Source: DATNBT01 sp964579765 (GTDB lineage Bacteria; Acidobacteriota; Vicinamibacteria; Vicinamibacterales; CAVVIG01). Taken from it: a stretch of 14,239 bases of DNA. The notes under the pieces were generated by a model that had not been told where the DNA came from, did not search any database, and saw only the letters and a list, made by a program, of their open reading frames with translations. The stretch spans positions 1-14,239 of the forward strand of contig CAZOIK010000176.1 in NCBI GenBank assembly GCA_964579765.1, given 5' to 3'. Of this stretch, positions 6,120-12,819 are shown piece by piece (the stretch's first letter is position 1; each line of letters begins with the position of its first letter). A program made the position numbers and the translations under genes.

Positions 6120-6965
6120 TTATGAATACCCGCGCTGCATGGCGGCCGCGTCGAGCGGCAGCGTGGCGATGGTGTCTACAGCGACGAGCACGGGCCGCGA
6201 GGCCGTGCGTCCGTCGTAGGCCTTGAGGTAGCGATGGCAGGCGTCGCAGCCGTACACGCGGTAGCGGCCGTCGCGCGTCGCGAACGACGTGATCCGGCCG
6301 CGATCGTCGTTGCCGCAGAAGGGGCAGGTCAGCGCGGCAAACGGCCACTGCGCGGCGCAGCGGCCGCAAATCAGCAGCCGCTCGGCGCTCGGCGTGATGA
6401 CGGCGAAGTCGGGCTCCCAGCCGCAGAAGGGACAGAGCCGGTGGTCGGAGGTGAGCGTCGTCCGCTGGCGGAGCACTTCGGCGCAGCGCGCGAGAAAGGG
6501 CCGCAACGCGAGCACCAGCACGTGATCGAGGCTCGCCGGCAGGCCATCGGGCCGCGGACCGCCGGCGCCCGAGGTCGCCGCGTACCACTGCTCGACGATC
6601 GGCTCGAGCGCGTTGCCTTCGCGCCCCAGCGCGACGATGGCCTGGTGATCGGCGGGCTCGATGGCGTCGAAGCGAAGCAGGATGTCGGCGGTCTTGCGGA
6701 ACGTCAGGCGGAAATCCGTCCAGTCGAGCGGGATGTCGCCGAAGCGCACCAGGGCGCGTCCCGCCTTCTCCTGCGTGGCAATCCACTCGTCGTCGGCCGA
6801 GATCCACGGCAGCGGCACGCGCGACTGGACGCGGCGCTGCATGTCCACGAGCGCGAGCTGCATGTCCACGGCCGAGGCGAGATCCGGCTGCGCGGCCTTG
6901 AGGTGTTTGAGCTCGACGACTTCGCGTGGTTCGGCTCGCGGCGGGCGGGGCGGTCGCTCGGACAC
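6120..6965 (-). CDS. fdhE: FdhE-type formate dehydrogenase accessory protein
   Basis: FdhE proteins bind the formate dehydrogenase catalytic subunit and help its maturation. This 281-residue copy shows the characteristic rubredoxin-like iron-binding part: four CxxC pairs at Cys178/181 (CPFC), 200/203 (CGRC), 214/217 (CPFC) and 240/243 (CDAC), with CHRYLKAYD after the last pair as in the family. The N-terminal half (about 20-170) is helical. It is slightly shorter than the roughly 309-residue E. coli protein. The start is a GTG at 6963-6965; no Shine-Dalgarno precedes it, but TACAAT lies 7 nt upstream. No formate dehydrogenase subunit, fdhD or molybdopterin gene is in the window, so its client is elsewhere or the protein serves another oxidoreductase. 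It is divergent from glgA by only 20 nt. Confidence 0.85.
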   Translation of the reverse strand: MSERPPRPPRAEPREVVELKHLKAAQPDLASAVDMQLALVDMQRRVQSRVPLPWISADDEWIATQEKAGRALVRFGDIPLDWTDFRLTFRKTADILLRFDAIEPADHQAIVALGREGNALEPIVEQWYAATSGAGGPRPDGLPASLDHVLVLALRPFLARCAEVLRQRTTLTSDHRLCPFCGWEPDFAVITPSAERLLICGRCAAQWPFAALTCPFCGNDDRGRITSFATRDGRYRVYGCDACHRYLKAYDGRTASRPVLVAVDTIATLPLDAAAMQRGYS

Positions 6966-6972
6966 TTGTGCG

Positions 6973-6982
6973 ATTGTATATC
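6973..6982. promoter_or_regulatory. Probable two-way -10 region between fdhE and glgA
   Basis: Only 20 nt separate the GTG of fdhE (6965) and the ATG of glgA (6986). In the middle is the AT-rich ATTGTATATC. Read on the minus strand it contains TACAAT (6978-6973), five of six matches to the -10 consensus and 7 nt from the GTG. Read on the plus strand it offers TTGTAT (6974-6979) or TATATC (6977-6982) just before the ATG. Both transcripts would be leaderless or almost so. The -35 parts would have to lie inside the opposite gene and are not clear. Confidence 0.45.
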
Positions 6983-6985
6983 CCG

Positions 6986-8449
6986 ATGCCTTCCGTGCTC
7001 ATTGTCGGCTCCGAGGCGGTGCCGTTCGCGAAAACCGGCGGGCTCGCCGATGTCTTGGGCGCGCTGCCGCCCGCGCTCGCGCGCCGCGGCTGGACCGCGA
7101 CGCTCGTCATGCCGCGCTACCGCGGCGTCACGGCCGGGACGCTGGCGGCGCGCTTTCCCGTCAGCGTCGGCGGCTACACGCGCGAGGTCGGGTTCTACGA
7201 CGCGCCGCTCGGCGACGGCGCGCACGCGATCCTCGTCGAGTGTCCCGACTTGTACGATCGCGACGCGCTGTACGGATCGCCCGGCGAGGACTATCCGGAC
7301 AGCCCGCGGCGGTTCGGCCTGCTGGCGCGCGCCGCGCTCGAGTGGGCCGCGCAAAGCGGCGTGCGGCCGTCGGTCGTGCACGCGCACGACTGGCAGGCGG
7401 GCCTCGTCCCGGTGTACTTGAAGAAGCTGTACGCCGCGCATTCCGTGCTCGGCGGCGTGCCGGCGATCTTCACGATTCACAACCTCGCGTATCAGGGGCT
7501 CTTCGCGTCCGACTGGCTGCCGCGGCTCGATCTGGGATGGGACGAACTGGCCATCGACCGCCTCGAGTTCTGGGGACGCATCAGCTTTCTCAAAGCCGGC
7601 GTCGTTGACGCGCGCGTGATTACGACGGTGAGCCGCACGTACGCACGGGAGATTCAGACGCCCGAACTGGGCTTCGGCTTCGACGGCATCCTGCGCGAGC
7701 GGCGCGACGATCTGGTCGGCATCCTGAACGGCATCGACACGACGACGTGGGACCCCGCGCGCGACGCGTTTCTGCCGGCCCCCTTCGACGCCGATCATCT
7801 GGAGGGCAAGGCGGACGCGAAACGCGCCGTGCTCACGCGCTACGACCTGCCCGTCGATGCCGACGCGATGCGGCGTCCGCTCGTCGGCATGATCTCGCGG
7901 ATGGTGGATCAGAAAGGACTCGATCTCGTCGAGTCGGTCGCCTCCGATCTCGCCGCGCTCGACGCGACGTTCGTCGTGCTCGGCACCGGCGACGCGCGCT
8001 ATCAGAACATGTGGATCGATCTCGCCGTCCGCCACCTGGATCGGATCGGCGTGAGAGTCGGCTTCGACGAGTCGCTCGCGCACCTCGTCGAGGCCGGCGC
8101 GGACATCTTTCTGATGCCGTCGAAGTTCGAGCCCTGCGGCCTGAACCAGATGTACAGTCTGCGCTACGGCACCGTGCCGCTCGTCCGTGCCGTTGGCGGC
8201 CTGGCGGACACCGTCCGCGACTACACGCCCGGCGACGCGCGGGCGACCGGCTTCGTGTTCACGGAGTACACCGGACGCGCGCTGCTCTCGACGCTCGGCC
8301 GCGCGCTCGACGTGTTTTCAGATGCCGCCGCCTGGCGGGCGCTCCAGGTCGAAGGCATGCGCCAGGACAACTCATGGGACCATTCCGCGCGGGAGTACGT
8401 CACAATATATGATCGTGCGATCACGCAGGCGTCAGGGCAGAGGGCATAG
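6986..8449 (+). CDS. glgA: Glycogen (starch) synthase, GT5 family
   Basis: GlgA adds glucose from ADP-glucose (some bacterial forms use UDP-glucose) to the non-reducing end of an alpha-1,4-glucan in the cytoplasm. The 487 residues match the usual length of about 480. The N-terminal sugar-nucleotide motif KTGGL is at residues 16-20, HAHDWQAGL marks the first Rossmann domain, and the C-terminal signature SKFEPCGLNQ carries the catalytic Glu382, followed by YGTVPLV and GGLADTV. The first residues MPSVLIVGSEAVPF are typical of a true start, so the ATG at 6986 is chosen over the longer frame from 6926. No glgB, glgC or glgP is adjacent, so the rest of glycogen metabolism is elsewhere. fdhE diverges upstream and trxAB follows after a repeat tract. 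Confidence 0.95.
   Translation: MPSVLIVGSEAVPFAKTGGLADVLGALPPALARRGWTATLVMPRYRGVTAGTLAARFPVSVGGYTREVGFYDAPLGDGAHAILVECPDLYDRDALYGSPGEDYPDSPRRFGLLARAALEWAAQSGVRPSVVHAHDWQAGLVPVYLKKLYAAHSVLGGVPAIFTIHNLAYQGLFASDWLPRLDLGWDELAIDRLEFWGRISFLKAGVVDARVITTVSRTYAREIQTPELGFGFDGILRERRDDLVGILNGIDTTTWDPARDAFLPAPFDADHLEGKADAKRAVLTRYDLPVDADAMRRPLVGMISRMVDQKGLDLVESVASDLAALDATFVVLGTGDARYQNMWIDLAVRHLDRIGVRVGFDESLAHLVEAGADIFLMPSKFEPCGLNQMYSLRYGTVPLVRAVGGLADTVRDYTPGDARATGFVFTEYTGRALLSTLGRALDVFSDAAAWRALQVEGMRQDNSWDHSAREYVTIYDRAITQASGQRA
8408..8413 (+). promoter_or_regulatory. Candidate -10 element for trxAB inside the end of glgA
   Basis: TATGAT at 8408-8413 matches the -10 consensus at five of six positions and stands in a short AT-rich patch of the glgA 3' end. 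The best upstream hexamer is a poor TTCCGC with a 19-nt spacer. If real, it would start a trxAB transcript near 8420 with a leader that includes the whole heptad repeat. Confidence 0.25.
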
Positions 8450-8460
8450 CGCGCGGGGCA

Positions 8461-8521
8461 GACTCTGACTGAGGACTGAGGACTGGGACTGGAGACTGGG
8501 GACTGGAGACTGGAGACTGAG
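8461..8521 (+). repeat. Heptad tandem repeat leading into the trxA start codon
   Basis: Nine units that begin GACT run without a break from 8461 to the trxA ATG at 8522: GACTCT, GACTGAG twice, GACTGG, GACTGGA, GACTGGG, GACTGGA twice and GACTGAG. Two units are 6 nt long and the rest 7 nt. The tract is purine-rich and repeats GGAG-like sequences. The copy at 8512-8515 lies 6 nt before the ATG and serves as the trxA Shine-Dalgarno. The tract is non-coding, since glgA ends at 8449. Confidence 0.85.
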
Positions 8522-8851
8522 ATGGCCGCTGAGAACGTGCAGACGTTTACGGATTCAAACTTCGAAGAGACGGTGATGAAGGCGGGGCAGCCCGTGCTCG
8601 TCGATTTCTGGGCGGAGTGGTGCGGTCCGTGCAAACGCCTCGGGCCCACGATCGACGCGCTCGCGGCCGAGTACAACGGCAAGGTCACCGTCGGCAAGCT
8701 GAACGTGGACGAGAACCCGAACACGGCGTTCAAGTTCCAGATCCGCGGCATTCCCGCGATGCTGATCTTCAAGGGCGGGCAGGTCGTCGAGTCGGTGGTC
8801 GGGCTGACGCCGAAGGAAGAACTCAAGAAAGTCCTCGACCGGCACGTCTAA
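8522..8851 (+). CDS. trxA: Thioredoxin
   Basis: A 109-residue single-domain thioredoxin, the normal length, which reduces disulfides in cytoplasmic proteins such as ribonucleotide reductase, peroxiredoxins and methionine sulfoxide reductase. The active site WCGPCK has the redox Cys34 and Cys37, the buried Asp28 is present (DFWAEW), and the cis-proline Pro78 is in RGIPAM. There is no signal peptide. The start ATG is preceded by GGAG with a 6-nt spacer, formed by the last two units of the heptad repeat. The stop codon overlaps the trxB start by one base (TAATG), so the two are translationally coupled and the reductant and its reductase are made together. Confidence 0.97.
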   Translation: MAAENVQTFTDSNFEETVMKAGQPVLVDFWAEWCGPCKRLGPTIDALAAEYNGKVTVGKLNVDENPNTAFKFQIRGIPAMLIFKGGQVVESVVGLTPKEELKKVLDRHV

Positions 8852-9831
8852 TGGCAGACGCCGCGCGCAACGTCGTGATCATCGGGTCGGGCCCCGCGGG
8901 CCTGACCGCCGCGCTGTACACCGCCCGCGCCAATCTGCAGCCGCTGCTCATCGAAGGCCTCGAAGCCGGGGGCCAGCTGATGATGACGACGCTCGTGGAG
9001 AACTTCCCCGGGCATCGCGACGGCATCATGGGCCCGGAGCTGATGGCCGAAATGCGCGCCCAGGCCGAGCGCTTCGGCTCGGAGATCATCCAGGGCCACG
9101 TCACCGCCGTCGATCTGAGCCGGCGGCCGTTCACAATCACGACCGACGACACGACCTTCCGGGCGAAGACGCTCGTCATCGCGACCGGCGCGTCGGCGCG
9201 CCTGCTGGGTCTGCCGTCGGAGCGAACGCTGATGGGCCACGGCGTCTCGACCTGCGCGACGTGCGACGGCTTCTTCTTCCGCGGGCACGAGATCGCGGTC
9301 GTCGGCGGCGGCGATTCGGCGATGGAAGAAGCGATCTTCCTGACGCGATTCGCGACCAAGGTCACCGTGGTGCACCGCCGCGAGGAGCTGCGCGCGTCGA
9401 AGATCATGCAGGACAAGGCGCGCGCCAACGCGAAGATCGACTGGCTGCTCGGCTACGAGATCGACGAGATCAGGGACACCGGCAAGGGCGAAGTGACGAG
9501 CATGGTCGTGCGCGATCGCAAAGGCGGACAGCGCGAAGTGCCGGTGACCGGCGTGTTCGTGGCCATCGGCCACACGCCGAACACGTCGCTCTTCCGCGGC
9601 CAGCTCGAGATGGACGCGAACGGCTATCTCGTCACCCGCGACGGCGCGAAAACGAGCGTGCCCGGCGTCTTCGCCTGCGGCGACGTCCAGGATCACGTGT
9701 ATCGGCAGGCGATCACCGCCGCCGGCACCGGCTGCATGGCGGCGCTCGACGCCGAGCGCTATCTCGAGGGACTGCCGGAAGAGAACGAAGCCACCAACAC
9801 CGGCGACGAGCGCAGCCCCGTCACCCTGTAG
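8851..9831 (+). CDS. trxB: Thioredoxin reductase
   Basis: This flavoenzyme passes electrons from NADPH through FAD to thioredoxin. The 326-residue product shows the FAD-binding GSGPAG at residues 12-17, the redox pair CATC with Cys135 and Cys138, the NADPH-binding GGGDSA at 152-157 with VHRREELRA after it, and the second FAD motif FACGDVQD near the end. These features are those of the low-mass bacterial enzyme. The ATG at 8851 overlaps the trxA stop. An open frame continues upstream inside trxA but has no family similarity. The C terminus adds about 20 polar residues after the normal end (LPEENEATNTGDERSPVTL). The stop TAG at 9829-9831 is part of the palindromic element that follows. Confidence 0.97.
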   Translation: MADAARNVVIIGSGPAGLTAALYTARANLQPLLIEGLEAGGQLMMTTLVENFPGHRDGIMGPELMAEMRAQAERFGSEIIQGHVTAVDLSRRPFTITTDDTTFRAKTLVIATGASARLLGLPSERTLMGHGVSTCATCDGFFFRGHEIAVVGGGDSAMEEAIFLTRFATKVTVVHRREELRASKIMQDKARANAKIDWLLGYEIDEIRDTGKGEVTSMVVRDRKGGQREVPVTGVFVAIGHTPNTSLFRGQLEMDANGYLVTRDGAKTSVPGVFACGDVQDHVYRQAITAAGTGCMAALDAERYLEGLPEENEATNTGDERSPVTL

Positions 9832-9879
9832 TGCAGACCTTCAGGTCTGCCGACATGCAGGCCTGAAGGCCTGCACTAC
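9828..9879. repeat. Two-hairpin palindromic (REP-like) element between convergent genes
   Basis: The ends GTAGTGCAG (9828-9836) and CTGCACTAC (9871-9879) are perfect inverted repeats. Inside are two perfect hairpins, each with 8-bp arms and a 2-nt centre: GCAGACCT/AGGTCTGC (9833-9850, centre TC) and GCAGGCCT/AGGCCTGC (9857-9874, centre GA), separated by CGACAT. The trxB stop TAG (9829-9831) and the mnmA stop TAG (9878-9876 on the minus strand) lie at matching places in the two ends. It can serve as a two-way terminator, though no U-runs are present, and its build resembles bacterial REP/BIME repeats. Confidence 0.85.
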
Positions 9880-10950
9880 TGCTCGATCCACCCGCCGCCC
9901 AGCACCGCGTCCTCGTCGTAGAAGACGGCGGCCTGGCCGGGCGTAATCGCGATCTGCGGCGCGTCGAACACGACCTCGGCGCGCGCGTCGGCGAGCGCGC
10001 GCACGGTGGCTGGCGCCGCCGCATGCCGATGCCGAATCTGCACGCGCGCGCACCGGGCCGGCCGGCGCCGTGTCAATCCAGTTCACGCCCGACGCCGTGA
10101 ACGTCGTCCGCTCGAGCGACGCTTTGGGGCCGACGACGACTTCGCGCGCGCCGGCCTTGAGCGCGAGCACGTACATCGGCGCGCCGCCGCGCGCGCCCGC
10201 GGACGTGGACAGGCCGAGCCCCTTGCGCTGACCGACCGTGAACCGATGAACGCCGTCGTGCCGGCCGAGCACGCGGCCGGCCTCGTCCACGATGTCGCCG
10301 GCGCGGGCGATCTCTGGCGCGCGCGTCGTCAGAAAATTCGCGTAGTCGTGATCGGGGATGAAGCAGATCTCCTGGCTGTCGGGCTTGGCGGCCACCGGCA
10401 GCCGCCGCTCGTGCGCGTACGCGCGGACCGCGTCCTTCGGGCGATCGCCGACGGGGAAGATCGCGCGTGCGAGCTGCGCCTGCGTGAGCGAGAACAGGAA
10501 ATACGACTGGTCCTTCGCCGCGTCCACGCCGCGCGTCAGCCGGAACGTGCCGTTCTCGGTCCGCTCGACGCGCGCGTAGTGGCCCGTCGCGACCGCGTCG
10601 GCGCCGAATCCGCGCGCGCGCGCGAGCAGCTCGGTGAATTTCAGGTCGCTGTTGCAGTGCGCGCAGGGGAGCGGCGTCCGTCCCTCGGCGTACTCGCCGA
10701 CGAAATTGCGGACGACGTGCTCGTGGAACTGGCGCTCGAAGTTCAGGATGTAGTGCGGGATGTTGATCGACGCCGCCACCTGCCGCGCGTCGTACAGATC
10801 GTCGAGCGAGCAGCAGCTGCCGAACGCGTGCTCGCCGCTCTGATCGTAGAGCTGCATCGACAGACCGATGACGTCGTGGCCCTGCTCGGCAAGCAGCGCC
10901 GCCGCCACCGACGAATCCACGCCGCCGGACATCGCAACGACGATGCGCAT
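9876..10950 (-). CDS. mnmA: tRNA-specific 2-thiouridylase, with a frameshift
   Basis: MnmA uses ATP to adenylate U34 of tRNAs for Lys, Glu and Gln and replaces the oxygen at position 2 with sulfur. The PP-loop SGGVDSS is at residues 8-14, the catalytic Cys96 is in PLPCAHCN, and the second catalytic Cys196 is in DSQEICFIPD. The frame from ATG 10950 follows the family to about residue 300 (WIDTAPAGPVRA) and then loses all similarity. Another minus-strand frame ending at TAG 9876-9878 supplies the missing C-terminal domain, VQIRHRH to TPGQAAVFYDEDAVLGGGWIE. The switch lies in a CG run at 10043-10051; two extra bases, or one fewer, would restore a protein of about 358 residues. It may be a sequencing error or a true mutation. 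The cysteine desulfurase gene ends 13 nt upstream, so sulfur donor and acceptor form an operon. Confidence 0.9.
10043..10051 (-). other. mnmA: Frameshift site in mnmA
   Basis: The run CGCGCGCGC is where the reading frame of mnmA must change by +2 or -1. Upstream of it the MnmA family is read in one frame; downstream the conserved C-terminal part is read in another. Alternating CG runs are prone to dinucleotide slippage, both in cells and in sequencing. A two-base loss is the simplest event, because adding GC back gives PVRARVQIRHRH. Confidence 0.8.
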
Positions 10951-10963
10951 GCTCTTGTCGATG

Positions 10964-12154
10964 TCAAAGGAGAGAGCTCTTCTGTACTGAAGTGGCTTCG
11001 TGGTTTCTCTTTGTCAATCCTCGCAGCTTCTCGACCAGCCGCGGCAGGATCTCGACCACGCGATCGACTTCGGCCTGGGTGGAGAAGAGGCCGAGGCTGA
11101 AGCGCAGCGAGTTCTGCGTGCGGTGCGGCGGAAAGCCCATCGCGCGCAGGACGTGCGAGGGCTCGAGCGTTCCCGACGAGCATGCGGATCCGGTCGAGAC
11201 GGCCACGCCCTCGAGGTCCAGCGCGATCAGCAGGCTCTCGGCTTCGACCCGGTCGAAGCTGATGTTCGTCGTGTTCGGCACGCGGCTCATGCGGGCGCCG
11301 TTGACGGCCGTCCCGGTCACCGTCCGGAGGATGCCGTCCTCGAGGCGATCGCGCAGCGCGCCGACGCGGATCGCCTCCGCGTCGATCTTCTCCGCCGCCA
11401 GCGCCGCCGCGACGCCCATGCCGACGATGGCCGCGACGTTTTCGGTGCCCGCCCGTCGGCCGCGCTCGTGCTTGCCGCCGGTCTGGACGGGCTGAAGCCG
11501 CGTGCCGCGCTTGATCCAGAGCGCGCCCGCGCCCTTGGGCCCGTTGAACTTGTGCGCCGACAGCGACAGGAGATCGACGCCGAGCGCCCGCACGTTCACC
11601 GGAATTTTGCCGACCGACTGCACCGCGTCCGTATGCATCACAGCGCCGTGCGCGTGCGCGATCGCCGCGCACTCGGCGACGGGTTGAATCGTGCCGATCT
11701 CGTTGTTGGCGTGCATCACCGAGACGAGCGCCGTGTCGTCCGTGATCGCCTCGCGCAGCCGCTCCGGCGAGACGATCCCCGACTGATCGACGGGCAGCAG
11801 CGTCGTCGTCCAGCCGCGGCGGGCGAGGGCCTTGAACGTGTTGAGCACGGCTTCGTGCTCGATGGCCGTCGCGATGAGATGCCGGCGCTTCGACGGTTCG
11901 AGCGCCTCGGCGGCGCCGCGAATCGCGAAGTTGTCCGACTCGGTGCCGCCGGCGGTGAAGACGAGCTCGGACGGATCGGCGCCGATGAGCGCCGCCACGG
12001 ACGAGCGCGCGGTGTCCATGGCCGCCTTGGCCTGCTGGCCGAAGAAATGCACGCTCGACGCGTTGCCGAAGAGGTCGCGCGTCGCGGCCGCCACGGCATC
12101 TGCGACCGCCGGGGCGAGCGGCGTCGTCGCGTTGTAGTCAAAATAGATACGCAT
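10964..12154 (-). CDS. iscS: Cysteine desulfurase (NifS/IscS family)
   Basis: This PLP enzyme takes sulfur from cysteine as a persulfide and hands it to an acceptor. The 396 residues from the ATG at 12154 show the family's landmarks: FDYNATTPL at the start, His100 in IEHEAV, HANNEIG, Asp176 and Gln179 in HTDAVQS, the PLP-binding Lys202 in SAHKFNGPKG, ERGRRAGTEN, and the active Cys325 in STGSACSSG. The upstream frame to 12193 is not needed: AAAGGA at 12163-12158 precedes ATG 12154. mnmA follows after 13 nt, and no IscU, SufB or tus gene is nearby. The arrangement recalls the YrvO-MnmA pair of Bacillus, where the desulfurase is dedicated to tRNA thiolation; use in iron-sulfur cluster assembly cannot be excluded. 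A possible -10, TAGAAT, is at 12170-12165. Confidence 0.93.
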   Translation of the reverse strand: MRIYFDYNATTPLAPAVADAVAAATRDLFGNASSVHFFGQQAKAAMDTARSSVAALIGADPSELVFTAGGTESDNFAIRGAAEALEPSKRRHLIATAIEHEAVLNTFKALARRGWTTTLLPVDQSGIVSPERLREAITDDTALVSVMHANNEIGTIQPVAECAAIAHAHGAVMHTDAVQSVGKIPVNVRALGVDLLSLSAHKFNGPKGAGALWIKRGTRLQPVQTGGKHERGRRAGTENVAAIVGMGVAAALAAEKIDAEAIRVGALRDRLEDGILRTVTGTAVNGARMSRVPNTTNISFDRVEAESLLIALDLEGVAVSTGSACSSGTLEPSHVLRAMGFPPHRTQNSLRFSLGLFSTQAEVDRVVEILPRLVEKLRGLTKRNHEATSVQKSSLL

Positions 12155-12202
12155 CGATCCTTTGATTCTAACACTCACGCTAAACCTCAGCATTAAAAGG
12201 AC

Positions 12203-12231
12203 TAGACAACTGTTCGGCCTGCCCCTATACT
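12203..12231 (+). promoter_or_regulatory. Sigma70-type promoter of the bactofilin operon
   Basis: TAGACA (12203-12208, five of six matches to TTGACA) and TATACT (12226-12231, five of six to TATAAT) are separated by 17 nt. This is the best full promoter in the window. Transcription should start near 12238, giving a leader of about 33 nt with an AAGGA ribosome-binding site. Confidence 0.65.
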
Positions 12232-12259
12232 GGCCATCCGAACCTCCGATACACGCATT

Positions 12260-12264
12260 AAGGA
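12260..12264 (+). promoter_or_regulatory. Shine-Dalgarno (AAGGA) of the bactofilin gene
   Basis: AAGGA ends 6 nt before the ATG at 12271. It supports this start over the in-frame ATG at 12388, where the bactofilin core begins. Confidence 0.6.
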
Positions 12265-12270
12265 CACGTC

Positions 12271-12816
12271 ATGTGGAAACGTGATGAAGCCGTCCGCCCG
12301 CCGGGCGGACAACCCGTAGCCCCACCGCCGCCACCGGCGCCGAACACCGCGCCATCATCCGGTCCTCGAACTGAAGCGGGCCATCTCATGGAGAAGGACA
12401 TCGTGAACATCGGCAAGTCCGTCGTGATCAAGGGCGAGCTGAATGGCAGCGAGGACCTGACGATCGAAGGTCACGTCGAAGGGACGATTCAGCTGCGCGA
12501 TCACGTGCTGACCATCGGCCCCAACGGCAAGATCAAGGCGCAGGTGTTCGCCAAGTCGGTCATCGTGCTCGGCGAGGTCCACGGCAACGTGACGGCCTCC
12601 GAAAAAGTTGACATCCGCGACAACGGGTCCGTTGAAGGCGACCTCATCTCGCCGCGCGTGGCGATTGCCGAGGGCGCGCACTTCAAGGGCGCCGTGGACA
12701 TGCAGCGCAAGGGCGCGGCACCCCAGCAGGCCAAACCCGCCGCGCCGGCACCGGCGCCTGCCGCGCCGCAGGCTCCGCAGCCGGGCGCTCCCCAGGCTCA
12801 GCGCGTCGGCGCCTAG
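12271..12816 (+). CDS. Bactofilin (polymer-forming cytoskeletal protein)
   Basis: Bactofilins polymerise without nucleotides into filaments that help place cell-wall enzymes, polysaccharide machinery or polarity factors. The 181-residue product has a Pro-rich, flexible N terminus (1-39), then the repetitive beta-helix core at about 40-150 with the typical pattern IGKSVVIKGEL, EGHVEGTI, GKIKAQV, GEVHGNV and GSVEGDL, and a Pro/Ala/Gln tail (about 151-181). These disordered ends around a beta-helix are standard for the family. No transmembrane helix is seen; membrane binding, if any, would be through the N terminus. It begins an operon with two further genes, 3 nt before the methyltransferase-like gene. 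A perfect palindrome lies in its first codons at 12292-12310. Confidence 0.93.
   Translation: MWKRDEAVRPPGGQPVAPPPPPAPNTAPSSGPRTEAGHLMEKDIVNIGKSVVIKGELNGSEDLTIEGHVEGTIQLRDHVLTIGPNGKIKAQVFAKSVIVLGEVHGNVTASEKVDIRDNGSVEGDLISPRVAIAEGAHFKGAVDMQRKGAAPQQAKPAAPAPAPAAPQAPQPGAPQAQRVGA
12292..12310. repeat. Palindrome inside the bactofilin 5' coding region
   Basis: GTCCGCCCG and CGGGCGGAC form a 9-bp perfect inverted repeat around a single C, 21 nt after the start codon. In mRNA it could form a strong hairpin close to the ribosome-binding site. The outer 7 bp of each arm, GTCCGCC and GGCGGAC, are identical to the arms of the palindrome at 5782-5799. Confidence 0.6.
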
Positions 12817-12819
12817 ACG

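Noticed and set aside
5806..6226. Overlapping plus-strand open frames of 88-137 codons in the gap before fdhE
   Set aside because: No ribosome-binding site, domain or hydrophobic pattern; they run into the antisense of fdhE.
4612..7110. Very long minus-strand open frame (about 830 codons) across the S11 peptidase, the 5776-6119 gap and fdhE
   Set aside because: It is antisense to the S11 gene with its intact catalytic motifs and out of frame with FdhE. Its translation is Arg/Ala/Pro-rich without domains, the usual shadow of high-GC coding DNA.
8461..8521. CRISPR-like or coding repeat
   Set aside because: The units are 6-7 nt, with no spacers, and the tract has no open frame of interest; it is a simple tandem repeat in a leader.
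9841..10048. mnmA reading frame continuing to 9841 with an Arg-rich tail ending in VVQAFRPACRQT
   Set aside because: After residue 300 it has no MnmA similarity and its last residues are the translated palindromic repeat; the real C terminus is in another frame ending at 9876.
10006..11100. Plus-strand open frame opposite mnmA
   Set aside because: Shadow of a GC-rich gene; it shows no domain and spans the mnmA frameshift only because it reads another strand.
11000..12196. Plus-strand open frame of about 400 codons opposite the cysteine desulfurase
   Set aside because: Antisense shadow; the minus strand encodes a complete desulfurase with every catalytic residue, while this frame is Arg-rich and motif-free.
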